A stretch of DNA of 39,778 bases from Veillonella montpellierensis DSM 17217 (GCF_000426745.1 NZ_AUFY01000015.1:1-39778), one strand, 5' to 3'; positions 17,837-27,117 are shown, counted from the first letter of the stretch. Notes: generated from the sequence alone by a model not told the origin. Made by a program: numbers and translations.

Positions 17837-17944
17837 GTGAAATCTATAGTGTACCTAAGCGTATATAACTATATGTGTTTACAGGATATGTCTGCATATA
17901 TGACCCGGTTAAAGAAATTTGCTGGGTCTTTTTATCGTTTCTGA
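17837..17944 (+). CDS. Putative 35-residue leader peptide of the pur operon
   Basis: GTG 17837 follows GAGAGGTG by a normal distance and lies about 25 nt from the predicted transcript start. The frame runs 35 codons, is rich in Tyr and Val early and Lys/Arg late (RLKKFAGSFYRF), and ends at TGA 17942-17944, 9 bases after the T-run of the hairpin at 17902-17933. The coding region therefore covers the whole terminator hairpin, the arrangement expected if ribosome movement controls its folding. I know no named family. It could be a chance ORF, but promoter, ribosome site and hairpin are all positioned consistently. Confidence 0.5.
   Translation: MKSIVYLSVYNYMCLQDMSAYMTRLKKFAGSFYRF
17902..17933 (+). 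terminator. Attenuator-like terminator in the pur leader
   Basis: GACCCGG (17902-17908) pairs with CTGGGTC (17922-17928), followed at once by TTTTT. A competing upstream hairpin, ATATG-TCTG-CATAT (about 17885-17898), and a possible long-range pairing GATATCC (17830) with GGATAT (17884) offer alternative folds. The operon genes lie downstream, so read-through must be regulated or partial. Confidence 0.55.
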
Positions 17945-18038
17945 GATAGCATGTCGTTATCAGGGTAAGTTGCGACGATAGGCATCATATTAATGATGGG
18001 TTAGTTACTATGAAAGTCTAAGATTTGAGGAGGCTATT

Positions 18039-18542
18039 ATGAAAATTGGTATTGTCATGGGCAGTAAATCAGATGTGGATAGTATGAAACGAGCAGCCGC
18101 TATATTAGATGATTTTGGAATTTCCTATGAGATGGTCATTGCATCAGCCCATAGAACGCCAGCGGCGGTACAGGCATTTGTAACACGCTTAGAACAGGAA
18201 AGGGCTGTTGCCTTTATAGCTGGTGCTGGCGCAGCGGCTCATTTACCAGGTGTCATTGCTAGTTATACTACGTTGCCAGTTATTGGCATCCCCTTAAATG
18301 CAACAGGTATGCAAGGATTAGATTCTTTGTTGGCCATTGTACAAATGCCTTCTGGTATGCCGGTGGCAACGATGGCGATTGATGGAAGTAAAAATGCAGC
18401 CTTATTGGCGGTACAAATTTGTAGTCTTCTCGATGAACGCATCCGTGAGGCTTATAAGGAATATCGCACGCATATGGCAGAAGCTGTATGTGCAGATAAT
18501 GACGCATTGCAAATGGAACTAGCCTCGCATCGTAGTAAATAA
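18039..18542 (+). CDS. purE: N5-carboxyaminoimidazole ribonucleotide mutase
   Basis: 167 residues, normal for class I PurE. The substrate-binding motifs are GIVMGSKSD (residues 4-12) and SAHRTP (about 41-46), with AGAGAAAHLPGVIA and MPSGMPVATMAI further on. The SAHRTP form suggests class I, which converts N5-CAIR to CAIR and needs PurK; purK is not in the window. It is the first gene of the pur operon after the leader. GAGGAGG is seven bases before ATG 18039. About 100 bp separate it from purF. Confidence 0.93.
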   Translation: MKIGIVMGSKSDVDSMKRAAAILDDFGISYEMVIASAHRTPAAVQAFVTRLEQERAVAFIAGAGAAAHLPGVIASYTTLPVIGIPLNATGMQGLDSLLAIVQMPSGMPVATMAIDGSKNAALLAVQICSLLDERIREAYKEYRTHMAEAVCADNDALQMELASHRSK

Positions 18543-18643
18543 TCAGACCTGGTACGATACAATGGTATATTTGTGTATCTACCTATGATACAATCACGTA
18601 TATGGCATGTGATGATTTATGATGGCGATGGTAAGGAGATACT

Positions 18644-20065
18644 ATGCATTACGATGCAGTGTTTGATAAATGGCATGAAGAGTGCGGAGTGTTTGGTATA
18701 TATGATCGAACATTAGAGGCGGGAAAATATATATATTGGGGATTATTTGCGTTGCAACATCGAGGACAAGAAAGTGCAGGCATTGCTATTTCGAATGGTA
18801 GAGAGATGGCATTACACAAGCAGATGGGATTGTTGACGGAAGCCATTAAGACTGTGCCAACCTTAGATGGTGCCTACATGGGTGTTGGACATGTACGGTA
18901 TTCTACGACAGGGTCGAATCATCCGAAAAATATACAACCTTTAGTGATTCACTATCAATGTGGTGAGTTGGCGGTTGCTCATAATGGGAATTTAACGAAC
19001 GCCTTAGAGATTCGTCGAGAACTGGAAAATTCAGGATCCTTATTTCAAACGTCGATGGACTCGGAAGTGATTGTGAACTTAATTGCTCGTTCACGAAAAA
19101 ATACAGTAGAAGAAAGAATTATAGAAGCGGTCAACCGCATTACAGGGGCGTTCTCTATCGTGATGCAGACGAATCAATCTTTAATTGGCATACGTGATCC
19201 TCATGGATTTAGACCACTTTGTTTAGGAAAAACGAAACAGGGATATGTGTTAGCTTCGGAAACGTGTGCGTTAGATGCGATTAAGGCAGAATTTATTCGT
19301 CATTTAGACCCGGGAGAAATGGTAATCATTGATGAAACAGGTGTGCGGAGCCGATTGATTACCGATTCTTCATCGATACAAAAACAATTATGTGTTTTTG
19401 AGTATATTTATTTTGCTCGTTCGGACAGCCAAATTGATGGACAAAGCGTGTATGAAGCTCGATTGAATATGGGGCGTGAATTGGCGAGAGAAACGAGATA
19501 TGAAGCAGATATCGTTATGTCTGTCCCCGATTCTGGTACAACTGCGGCACTTGGTTATGCTCGTGAATCAGGAATTCCTTTTGCAGAAGGGTTGATTAAA
19601 AATCGCTATAGTGGACGCACTTTTATTAAGCCGAATCAAGATGAACGAGATCTAGCGGTGCGGATGAAATTAAATGCTGTGCCAGAAGTGGTGAAAGGAA
19701 AACGCATTGTATTGATTGATGATTCGATTGTTCGTGGTACTACGAGTGCCATTATTGTTAAGATGCTTAAAGAAGCAGGTGCGAAAGAAATCTATATGTG
19801 TGTTAGCAGTCCTACCATATTGTATCCATGTCATTATGGCATTGACACATCGGTACGCAAGGAGTTAATCGCGGCTACTCATTCGGTAGAAGAAATTCGT
19901 CAATATATTAAGGCCGATCGATTGTATTATTTAAGTCATGAAGGATTATGTCGTGCTATTTCTAATTTAGAAGAACATGAATTATGTTTCGCTTGTTTTG
20001 ATGGAACCTATTCTGTTCCCGTTCCTATGGATCAAGAGGGAGGCGTTAAATATGTGCTTGAATAA
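18644..20065 (+). CDS. purF: Amidophosphoribosyltransferase
   Basis: 473 residues. The N-terminal glutaminase domain begins at Cys14 (EECGVFGI), so the first 13 residues are a propeptide to be cleaved, as in Bacillus PurF. HRGQESAGIA, GHVRYSTTG and HNGNLTN are glutaminase motifs; the PRPP loop is IVLIDDSIVRGTT (about 363-375). Cysteines in QKQLCVF, YPCHYGI and ELCFAC fit the four ligands of the 4Fe-4S cluster in the Bacillus-type enzyme, which is oxygen-labile. It makes phosphoribosylamine from PRPP and glutamine, the first committed step. AAGGAG precedes ATG 18644. Its end overlaps purM by 14 bp. Confidence 0.95.
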   Translation: MHYDAVFDKWHEECGVFGIYDRTLEAGKYIYWGLFALQHRGQESAGIAISNGREMALHKQMGLLTEAIKTVPTLDGAYMGVGHVRYSTTGSNHPKNIQPLVIHYQCGELAVAHNGNLTNALEIRRELENSGSLFQTSMDSEVIVNLIARSRKNTVEERIIEAVNRITGAFSIVMQTNQSLIGIRDPHGFRPLCLGKTKQGYVLASETCALDAIKAEFIRHLDPGEMVIIDETGVRSRLITDSSSIQKQLCVFEYIYFARSDSQIDGQSVYEARLNMGRELARETRYEADIVMSVPDSGTTAALGYARESGIPFAEGLIKNRYSGRTFIKPNQDERDLAVRMKLNAVPEVVKGKRIVLIDDSIVRGTTSAIIVKMLKEAGAKEIYMCVSSPTILYPCHYGIDTSVRKELIAATHSVEEIRQYIKADRLYYLSHEGLCRAISNLEEHELCFACFDGTYSVPVPMDQEGGVKYVLE

Positions 20066-21119
20066 GGGGTTAACGTACCGTGATGCGGGTGTCGACATTG
20101 ATGCAGGTAATCAAGCGGTAGAATTAATGAAACATGCAGTGCAGAAAACCTATACAAAAGGGGTAGTAGGCGATATTGGTGGATTTGGTGGACTCTTTTC
20201 CTTAGCCCCTTATCCCTGTCAAGATCCTGTGTTAGTATCTGGTACGGATGGTGTAGGTACTAAATTACGATTGGCTATTATGATGGATAAACATGATACG
20301 ATTGGACAAGATTGTGTGGCCATGAGCGTAAACGATATTCTTGTGCAAGGAGCGAAACCGTTATTCTTTTTAGATTATATTGCAGTAGGCACATTATCGC
20401 CTACACAAGTAGCCACTATTGTGCAAGGTGTTGCACGAGCTTGTGAAGAATCAGGATGCGCCTTGTTAGGCGGTGAAACAGCTGAAATGGCTGGATTCTA
20501 CGATACAGGTGATTATGATGTGGCTGGCTTTGCCGTAGGACTAGTAGATCGATCGAAATTAATTACGGGAGAATCGATTCGCGTAGGAGATGTAATATTG
20601 GGATTGCCATCATCAGGTGTGCATTCTAATGGATTTTCTTTAGTGCGCAAGATTGTTTTTGATGTACAACATATGAAGCTAGACGATTATGTAGAAGCGT
20701 TTGGTTGTACACTGGGTGAGGAATTGTTAAGACCTACATGCTTATATCCGCGCTTAGTATTGCCGGCAATTCAAAAGGATTTACTGCTAGGACTCGTCCA
20801 TATTACGGGTGGTGGATTTTATGATAATATTCCACGCATTCTTCCAAAAGGACTTACTGCACGCATTGATGTGGATGCATGGCCTCGATTACCTGTGTTT
20901 TCTAAACTCCAAGAATGGGGACAAGTAGATTGGCGTGAAATGTATCGTACTTTTAATATGGGAATTGGCATGATTTTGGTAGTACATCAAGAAGATGTGG
21001 ACAGAACGAAAGCGACGATTGCTGAATCAGGTGGAGTAGCTTATACAATTGGCACAATTGAAGCAGGCGAAGAGTCTGTTGTACTAGAGTGCGACGTATT
21101 TACTCGTCGTGGCAACTAG
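20052..21119 (+). CDS. purM: Phosphoribosylformylglycinamidine cyclo-ligase (AIR synthetase)
   Basis: 355 residues from ATG 20052, close to the usual length. I chose this start because GGGAGG lies correctly before it and the protein then begins just before the conserved TYRDAGVDIDAGN; the frame is open further upstream inside purF, but that is coding in purF's frame. Motifs: GTDGVGTKLRLA, GGETAEMAGFY, SGVHSNGFSLVRKI and HITGGGFYDNIPRI. It closes the imidazole ring of FGAM to AIR using ATP. The 14-bp overlap with purF suggests translational coupling. Confidence 0.95.
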   Translation: MCLNKGLTYRDAGVDIDAGNQAVELMKHAVQKTYTKGVVGDIGGFGGLFSLAPYPCQDPVLVSGTDGVGTKLRLAIMMDKHDTIGQDCVAMSVNDILVQGAKPLFFLDYIAVGTLSPTQVATIVQGVARACEESGCALLGGETAEMAGFYDTGDYDVAGFAVGLVDRSKLITGESIRVGDVILGLPSSGVHSNGFSLVRKIVFDVQHMKLDDYVEAFGCTLGEELLRPTCLYPRLVLPAIQKDLLLGLVHITGGGFYDNIPRILPKGLTARIDVDAWPRLPVFSKLQEWGQVDWREMYRTFNMGIGMILVVHQEDVDRTKATIAESGGVAYTIGTIEAGEESVVLECDVFTRRGN

Positions 21120-21158
21120 TGATTATGTATAGGACGGTATGTGAGAGGGGGCTTAGGT

Positions 21159-21764
21159 GTGAAGCGATTGGCTATTTTTGCTAGTGGACGCGGATCTAAT
21201 GCACAAGCATTATATGAGGCTATGAAGCGAGGAGATATTAAAGGCACACTAGATGTTGTTGTTAGTGACCATGAAGATGCACCAGTACTTCATAAAGCAG
21301 CGACGTGGCATGTACCAACGATAGCAGTGGTTCGAAACCGATATGAATCTAAAGAAGCTTTTGAAAGAGCACTGTTAGAGGCTATTAAACCCTATCAAGT
21401 AGATGGTGTTGTATTGGCTGGATATATGCGCCTATTAGGCCCTACATTTATTGAGGCGTATGAACATCGTATTCTTAATATTCATCCCGCATTATTGCCT
21501 TCTTTTCCAGGACTTCATGCACAACGACAAGCGATAGAAGCAGGCGTTAAAATAAGTGGGTGTACGGTACATTTTGTTGATAGTGGTATGGATTCAGGGC
21601 CTATTATTATGCAGAATACAGTACCTGTGTTACCTACTGATACGGAAGATACATTGGCAGCACGATTATTGCCTATAGAGCATAGAACATATCAAGAGGC
21701 GTTAGCTTTGTTCTGTGAGGATAAATTAGTCATTAAAGATCATGTGGTTCATTATAGTACTTAA
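21159..21764 (+). CDS. purN: Phosphoribosylglycinamide formyltransferase
   Basis: About 201 residues from GTG 21159, chosen because GAGAGGGGG ends eight bases before it and the protein then starts KRLAIFASGRGSNAQAL; an in-frame GTG at 21141 has no ribosome site. The formyltransferase signature is complete: GYMRLLGP, NIHPALLPSFPG (catalytic Asn and His) and DSGMDSGPI (catalytic Asp). It transfers formyl from 10-formyl-tetrahydrofolate to GAR. It lies about 40 bp after purM. The 218-bp spacer to purH holds nothing I recognise. Confidence 0.94.
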   Translation: MKRLAIFASGRGSNAQALYEAMKRGDIKGTLDVVVSDHEDAPVLHKAATWHVPTIAVVRNRYESKEAFERALLEAIKPYQVDGVVLAGYMRLLGPTFIEAYEHRILNIHPALLPSFPGLHAQRQAIEAGVKISGCTVHFVDSGMDSGPIIMQNTVPVLPTDTEDTLAARLLPIEHRTYQEALALFCEDKLVIKDHVVHYST

Positions 21765-21982
21765 CTAAGGCTTATAAAATGAAGTCACACTATGTAAGAA
21801 AGTTTGATGTATAGTTAAAGTGGTCTAAGATTGATATGGTAATGTGAAGGCCTAGTAAGACGGCCATAGTTTTGTACGCGCTAAGGCGTTATGTTAGTGT
21901 TGATTATTTTATGGATAGCATGCCTTTAGCTAGTGTATAGGGTAGTTTTACTAGTCATAGGATGATTCATTGAGGAGGATCT

Positions 21983-23512
21983 ATGATAAAAAATGCACTT
22001 ATCAGTGTATCTGATAAAACAGGAGTTGTTGATTTTGCTAAAGCACTAGTGAAATTGGGTGTTACCATTTATTCTACAGGTGGTACTTTAGAGGTGATTC
22101 GAAATGCAGGAATCATGGTTCATGGTGTAGAAGAGCTAACTCATTTTCCTGAAATGATGAATGGCCGCGTGAAGACCTTACATCCCATGGTGCATGGCGG
22201 TATTTTAGCAGTCCGTGATAATATGGAACATAAAAAAGCTATGAAAGACCATGGCATAGAAGCCATTAATCTAGTAGTTGTCAATTTATATCCTTTTCGA
22301 GAAACGATTGCTAAGGAACATGTTACCTTAGAAGAAGCTATTGAAAATATTGATATTGGTGGTCCTACTATGGTTCGGTCGGCTGCTAAAAATCATGCGT
22401 ATGTGGGTATTGTCGTTAACCCTAATCGGTATGATGAAATTATTCATATCCTACAAGAGCATGGAGAAATACCAGCATCGATTAGACTTCGATTAGCAAA
22501 AGAAGCATTCTCTCATACTGCGGCGTATGATGTAGCCATTGCCAATTATATGGCAAAACAAGTAGGCGAACAGCCACTGCCGCAAGAATTTTTAGGAGCC
22601 TATGAAAAGGTTAGTGATTTGCGGTATGGTGAAAATCCTCATCAAAAAGCAGCTTTTTATAGAGACTTTGGTAAGCCTAGTGGAATGGGCGGCATGCACC
22701 AATTACATGGTAAAGAATTATCTTATAATAATATTGTAGATATGGAAGCTGCATGGAATATGGTATGGGAATTTTCTGAACCTGCTGCGTGTATTATTAA
22801 ACATACAAACCCTTGTGGTGCTGCTATAGGTGCAGACGTACATGAAGCGTATGTGCGATCGTATGAAGCCGATTCAACATCTGCTTTTGGTGGCATTGTC
22901 GCTGTAAATCGTCCAGTGGATATAGATACGGCCAAAGAAATGAGTAAGATTTTTCTAGAGGTTATTATGGCACCAAGTTTTGATGAACCGGCCTTATCGT
23001 TATTGGAAAAGAAGAAAAATATTAGGCTCATTGTGTTAGATAAACCAGATACGCATCAGATGGTACTAAAAAAAGTATCTGGTGGATTATTAGTACAGGA
23101 AGAAGATAGCATAGTAGAAGATGAATCTACTTACGAAGTAGTTACGAAGGTAGAGCCTACTAAAGAACAATGGGAGGCTTTGCGCTTCGCTTGGAAATTA
23201 GTAAAACATGTTAAATCAAATGCTATAGTAGTAGCATCATCGCATCAGACATTAGGCGTAGGAGCAGGACAGATGAATCGAGTAGGCTCTGCGCATATTG
23301 CCTTAACACAGGCGGGGGAAGCGGCGAAAGGGGCTGTATTAGCATCGGATGCATTTTTCCCATTTGGCGATACGGTAGAAACTGCTGCTGCACATGGTAT
23401 TCGTGCTATTATTCAACCAGGTGGATCGATTCGCGATGAAGAATCAATTAAAGCGGCAGATGAAGCAGGTATTGCCATGGTATTCACACATATTCGTCAT
23501 TTTAAACATTAA
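21983..23512 (+). CDS. purH: Bifunctional AICAR transformylase / IMP cyclohydrolase
   Basis: 509 residues. The N-terminal MGS-like cyclohydrolase domain (1 to about 195) has LISVSDKTG, YSTGGT, GRVKTLHPMVHGGIL and DIGGPTMVRSAAKNH. The C-terminal transformylase domain has RYGENPHQ, the catalytic KHTNPCGAA (Lys-His, about residue 272), SAFGGIVAVNR and SDAFFPFGD. It does the last two steps to IMP. GAGGAGG is in place before ATG 21983. Preceded by 218 bp without an obvious terminator, so it is probably part of the pur operon or has its own promoter. Confidence 0.95.
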   Translation: MIKNALISVSDKTGVVDFAKALVKLGVTIYSTGGTLEVIRNAGIMVHGVEELTHFPEMMNGRVKTLHPMVHGGILAVRDNMEHKKAMKDHGIEAINLVVVNLYPFRETIAKEHVTLEEAIENIDIGGPTMVRSAAKNHAYVGIVVNPNRYDEIIHILQEHGEIPASIRLRLAKEAFSHTAAYDVAIANYMAKQVGEQPLPQEFLGAYEKVSDLRYGENPHQKAAFYRDFGKPSGMGGMHQLHGKELSYNNIVDMEAAWNMVWEFSEPAACIIKHTNPCGAAIGADVHEAYVRSYEADSTSAFGGIVAVNRPVDIDTAKEMSKIFLEVIMAPSFDEPALSLLEKKKNIRLIVLDKPDTHQMVLKKVSGGLLVQEEDSIVEDESTYEVVTKVEPTKEQWEALRFAWKLVKHVKSNAIVVASSHQTLGVGAGQMNRVGSAHIALTQAGEAAKGAVLASDAFFPFGDTVETAAAHGIRAIIQPGGSIRDEESIKAADEAGIAMVFTHIRHFKH

Positions 23513-23671
23513 CATGTAGGTATTAGTATATACTTTTATAGGCACTTTATAGAGTGTCATGATGGATGCATGGTGATTATGCCAATAGTTTACAAGCCGT
23601 ATCAGTAAGTAGCGGAATGGATAGACCTATGATAATAGATAGAATTACAATGCATAGTACAGGAGGATGTC

Positions 23672-24934
23672 ATGAATGTTTGCGTAATTGGTACGGGTGG
23701 TAGAGAGCATACCATTGTTTGGAAATTAGCACAAAGTGCCAGTGTAGAGTCTATTTATGCTATTCCAGGTAATGATGCAATGGCAAACATTGCTACGGTA
23801 GTCCCTATGGATTGGCATGATAGTGAGGAATTAATCAGTTTTTTGAAAGCTCACCAAGTTGATCTCGTAGTCGTAGGTCCTGAAGCACCGTTAGTAGAAG
23901 GGTTAGTTGATATACTAGAAAGAGAAGGCATTGCTGTATTTGGACCATCGAAACGGGCGGCACAGTTAGAAGGCTCAAAGGTTTTCGCTAAGAAAATGAT
24001 GGAACGGTATCATATTCCTACTGCTAAGTACGAAGTCTTTCATGATGTACAAAGCGCTAAGGCGTGTATTGATGCATATGGTATTCCAGTTGTTATTAAA
24101 GCGGATGGCTTGGCAGCTGGTAAAGGTGTCGTCGTGGCGATGACTAAAGAAGAAGCGTATGAAGCAATCGATGACATGCTGTCAGATAATCGCTTTGGTA
24201 AGGCGGGAAGTACAGTAGTTGTTGAAGAATTTATGGAGGGAGAAGAAGTTAGTTTACTCGCCTTTGTAGATGGCAAAGTGGTAGTGCCTATGGTGGCGGC
24301 ACAAGATCATAAGCGGATTTTTGATGGCGATCAAGGACCTAATACGGGTGGCATGGGAGCGTATGCACCAGCCCCTATATTGACGAAATCTTTAGAACAA
24401 GAGGCGATGAAGAAAATTTTATTACCGATTGTACAAGCGATGGCACAAGAAGGTATGCCCTTTAAGGGGTGTCTTTATGCAGGTCTTATGATTACTAACA
24501 GTGGACCTAAGGTAGTAGAATTTAATGCTAGATTTGGTGATCCAGAAACACAAGTCATTCTTCCTTTACTAGCGAGTGATCTGGGCGCTATTATGTGGGC
24601 TTGTGCGACGGGAACGTTGCAAGAGGATATGGTTAGTTGGCACGATAGAAGTGCAGCGTGTGTAGTGTTGGCCTCTAAGGGGTATCCTATTAGATCTCAT
24701 CGGGGCGATGTGATTAGAGGAAATCTTACAGATGAAGAGAATACGCTGATTTTCCATGCAGGTACTAAGAAAGACAAGGGGGAATTTGTTACTGATGGGG
24801 GACGTGTGTTAGGCGTTGTCGGTATAGCACCTCGGTTAGAACAGGCGCTACAAGGCGCGTATCATCGCATAGAAAAGATTCGTTTTTCTGGCATGCAATA
24901 TCGTAAGGATATTGGGCGTAAAGCTTTTAGATAG
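23672..24934 (+). CDS. purD: Phosphoribosylamine-glycine ligase (GAR synthetase)
   Basis: 420 residues, the normal bacterial length. The N domain opens VCVIGTGGREHTIVWKLAQS; the ATP-grasp domain has QLEGSKVFAKKMMERYHIP, ADGLAAGKGVVVA, VEEFMEGEEVSLL and GPNTGGMGAYAP; metal-binding EFNARFGDPETQ is at about 285-297. It joins phosphoribosylamine and glycine using ATP. AGGAGG precedes ATG 23672. It is the last of this run of pur genes; purB, purC and purK are absent from the window. Confidence 0.95.
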   Translation: MNVCVIGTGGREHTIVWKLAQSASVESIYAIPGNDAMANIATVVPMDWHDSEELISFLKAHQVDLVVVGPEAPLVEGLVDILEREGIAVFGPSKRAAQLEGSKVFAKKMMERYHIPTAKYEVFHDVQSAKACIDAYGIPVVIKADGLAAGKGVVVAMTKEEAYEAIDDMLSDNRFGKAGSTVVVEEFMEGEEVSLLAFVDGKVVVPMVAAQDHKRIFDGDQGPNTGGMGAYAPAPILTKSLEQEAMKKILLPIVQAMAQEGMPFKGCLYAGLMITNSGPKVVEFNARFGDPETQVILPLLASDLGAIMWACATGTLQEDMVSWHDRSAACVVLASKGYPIRSHRGDVIRGNLTDEENTLIFHAGTKKDKGEFVTDGGRVLGVVGIAPRLEQALQGAYHRIEKIRFSGMQYRKDIGRKAFR

Positions 24935-24980
24935 AATGACTATATAAGATGATATGAGCCGATGATGGTCGGAAATGAGT

Positions 24981-25027
24981 TACATACATGCATTGATAGT
25001 TTGTAACAATATCATACAATGCATATG
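24981..25027 (+). other. Imperfect hairpin after purD
   Basis: ACATGCATTGATA pairs imperfectly with TATCATACAATGCAT across a loop of about ten bases. No T-run follows, so it is only a possible processing or weak termination structure. The rest of 24935-25368 shows no gene; another imperfect GC-containing hairpin lies at about 25141-25172. Confidence 0.3.
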
Positions 25028-25368
25028 TGGTATGTGGGAAAAAGGACATACAGTACGGTATCGTGCTCGCAACTATTGGAGATACAGTATCATGGATGGC
25101 ACTTAGTATGGCATATCATAGATAGTGAGGGTAGAAATATATCCTATACTGTGCTCATAGGTGCAGTGTAGGGAATACATTGACAATAGTAAGAACTAAG
25201 AATTAATGGAATGACCTCTTTTAATTGTATCAGTGCTTGTTTTTTTTAACGATTTAATAAATATGATACATGATTAGTGTAATTAACGTTCATAATATTA
25301 GAAAAACAAAATTTTTAGGAATCATATATAGTTAGTTGTGTGCTGTAATCTTTCATCATAGGAGGGAG

Positions 25369-25434
25369 ATGCCAATACATGATGTAACAATCGTAGTATC
25401 TAAAGAAGAAAGAGCGCTATTACATAAAAAATAA
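25369..25434 (+). CDS. Doubtful 21-residue ORF beside a duplicated 16-mer
   Basis: ATG 25369 has GGAGGG only a few bases upstream (tight spacing). The peptide ends VSKEERALLHKK. After the stop the same frame continues with RVLLLKEERADL, because TAAAGAAGAAAGAGCG occurs exactly at 25401-25416 and again at 25449-25464 and GAG.GCTATTAC also occurs twice. It may be the remnant of a helical gene or a chance repeat. Confidence 0.15.
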   Translation: MPIHDVTIVVSKEERALLHKK

Positions 25435-25499
25435 AGAGTGCTATTACTTAAAGAAGAAAGAGCGGACTTGATGGATTGTTTTTATTTCAAAGTAATGCT

Positions 25500-25508
25500 T
25501 GGTATAAT
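25500..25508 (+). promoter_or_regulatory. Extended -10 promoter before the YgbA-like gene
   Basis: TGGTATAAT at 25500-25508 matches the TGnTATAAT extended -10 consensus. The -35 region (TTTTTA, 18 bp away) is poor, which such promoters tolerate. It is 28 bp upstream of the next start codon. Confidence 0.5.
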
Positions 25509-25535
25509 ACAATTATAGTAGATAGGAGGGTGGGT

Positions 25536-25880
25536 ATGAATTGTGAAGAAAAGCGACAATTAGAATTAACTACGATGGAAAAAATTATACATTTATATTG
25601 TCACGCCAAACATGGTACACCATTGGGTTCGTTGTGTACAGAATGTCAAGCAGTGAGGGATTATGCCGCTCAACGTATTAGGAAATGCCCACATATGGCA
25701 ACAAAAACATTTTGCTCTCGTTGTAAGACCCATTGTTATGAACCAATATATCGTCAAAAGATTCAAAGAATGATGCGTTGGGGCGGACCACGATTGTTAT
25801 TTGATTCACCTATACTCGTGTTGCGCCACATGGGATTGGAATGGATTGATCGATTGCTTGGTCAGAGAAAGGGCCATTAA
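25536..25880 (+). CDS. YgbA-like ('nitrous oxide-stimulated promoter' family) Cys-rich protein
   Basis: 114 residues from ATG 25536, preceded by GGAGGG. Eight cysteines lie in a pattern recalled from the YgbA_NO family (Pfam): HLYCHAKHG, LCTECQAVRDYA, KCPHM, then FCSRCKTHCYEPIYR, ending MRWGGPRLLFDSPILVLRHM. Clustered Cys could bind a metal or Fe-S cluster. The family name comes from expression under nitrosative stress in proteobacteria; biochemical function is not established to my knowledge. It lies just upstream of menF (about 100 bp). Family assignment is by pattern memory only. Confidence 0.7.
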   Translation: MNCEEKRQLELTTMEKIIHLYCHAKHGTPLGSLCTECQAVRDYAAQRIRKCPHMATKTFCSRCKTHCYEPIYRQKIQRMMRWGGPRLLFDSPILVLRHMGLEWIDRLLGQRKGH

Positions 25881-25977
25881 TGATATGGTGTAGATTCTTA
25901 GGTTTTGCATTTGTCGTAAGAAATGATAAAATAAATTGTTAATAAAAAATATGTAATAGCAATACAAGGTGAAATAG

Positions 25978-27117
25978 ATGTATAAAAAACAATTTATGCG
26001 ATTAGAGAATCCATTCTCTTTTTGGCATGCTTTTCCTGATACAGAACGCATCTATTGGTGTGATACACAACATGATAGAATTATTATAGGTGCGAAACGA
26101 CTTGCCGCACTGTCATCAGAACAAGAAATAGGACGCTATCCCTATGTGTTTTATGGACGGACTTTTTTTGATATAACGCGTCCTTCTCATTGGAACCATA
26201 TGGGCAATGAATTAATTGCGTTCACCTATTATTATGTAGTTGATGGTGATGAATCCTATTGTTTATATGCGGATACGTTACCGATTATTGATGATAAGGT
26301 AAGTGAATTCGTGCATCATGACGTTTATGAAAGCAGTCATGACTATGAGCAATGGGCATCTTTGTTTCATACCATTCAAAGGGCGATTCATGAAGGAGCT
26401 GTATCAAAAGTAGTAGCCTCTCGTGAAGTTGAGTTTACTTCGCCGCAGGGATTTCATGTGGAAAGCATACTACATAATTTAGTAACTAGGAATTCTGGTT
26501 GCTTTATTTTTGCGTATCAGAAAGAAGGTAACACATTTTTAGGTGCATCTCCAGAAGTGTTAGTGGAAAAGAAACAATCTCATGTTATGAGCTATGCCTT
26601 AGCTGGCACTTGTGCAAGAGAGGGCTGTGATGACCAGAGAAAAGAAGCTTTACTAGAAGATCCTAAGAATGTGTATGAACACTCCTTAGTACGAGATATG
26701 ATTATTCATACTATGAAAGGCATTACTTCTCAGGTGACAGTGGCACCTATGGATATTATGACATTACCTAATTTATATCATTTGCGAACAATCATAGAAG
26801 CCTATGATGCGTCAACGTCTATTATTGATTGGTGTCATGCGTTGCATCCTACGCCAGCCATGGGAGGGACACCTTCAGATGTGGCACTAGATATGATTAA
26901 ACGGTATGAATCCCATGAAAGAGGTATGTATGCATCGCCACTAGGAATGATTGAGGGCAATGGTGATGGACTTTGTGTAGTAGGCATTCGATCTGCCCTT
27001 ATTGTAGATACTCATTTATATGCCTACGTAGGATGTGGTATTGTAGCAGATTCAGATTGCGTAGAAGAATATAAAGAGTCTAATAGTAAATTGCGTACTA
27101 TATTAGAAAGTTTGTAA
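25978..27117 (+). CDS. menF: Isochorismate synthase (menaquinone)
   Basis: 379 residues with a chorismate-utilising C-terminal domain. Characteristic motifs: KVVASRE with the catalytic Lys (about 143-149), ALAGTCAREG, HLRTIIEA, LHPTPAMGGTP (about 290-300), ERGMYASPLG, and GCGIVADSD followed by EEY.E. It converts chorismate to isochorismate. The N-terminus (MYKKQFMRLENPF) is short compared with some family members. AAGGTG lies about nine bases upstream of ATG 25978. First gene of the men cluster, 40 bp before menD. It could in principle feed a siderophore pathway, but the neighbours point to menaquinone. Confidence 0.93.
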   Translation: MYKKQFMRLENPFSFWHAFPDTERIYWCDTQHDRIIIGAKRLAALSSEQEIGRYPYVFYGRTFFDITRPSHWNHMGNELIAFTYYYVVDGDESYCLYADTLPIIDDKVSEFVHHDVYESSHDYEQWASLFHTIQRAIHEGAVSKVVASREVEFTSPQGFHVESILHNLVTRNSGCFIFAYQKEGNTFLGASPEVLVEKKQSHVMSYALAGTCAREGCDDQRKEALLEDPKNVYEHSLVRDMIIHTMKGITSQVTVAPMDIMTLPNLYHLRTIIEAYDASTSIIDWCHALHPTPAMGGTPSDVALDMIKRYESHERGMYASPLGMIEGNGDGLCVVGIRSALIVDTHLYAYVGCGIVADSDCVEEYKESNSKLRTILESL

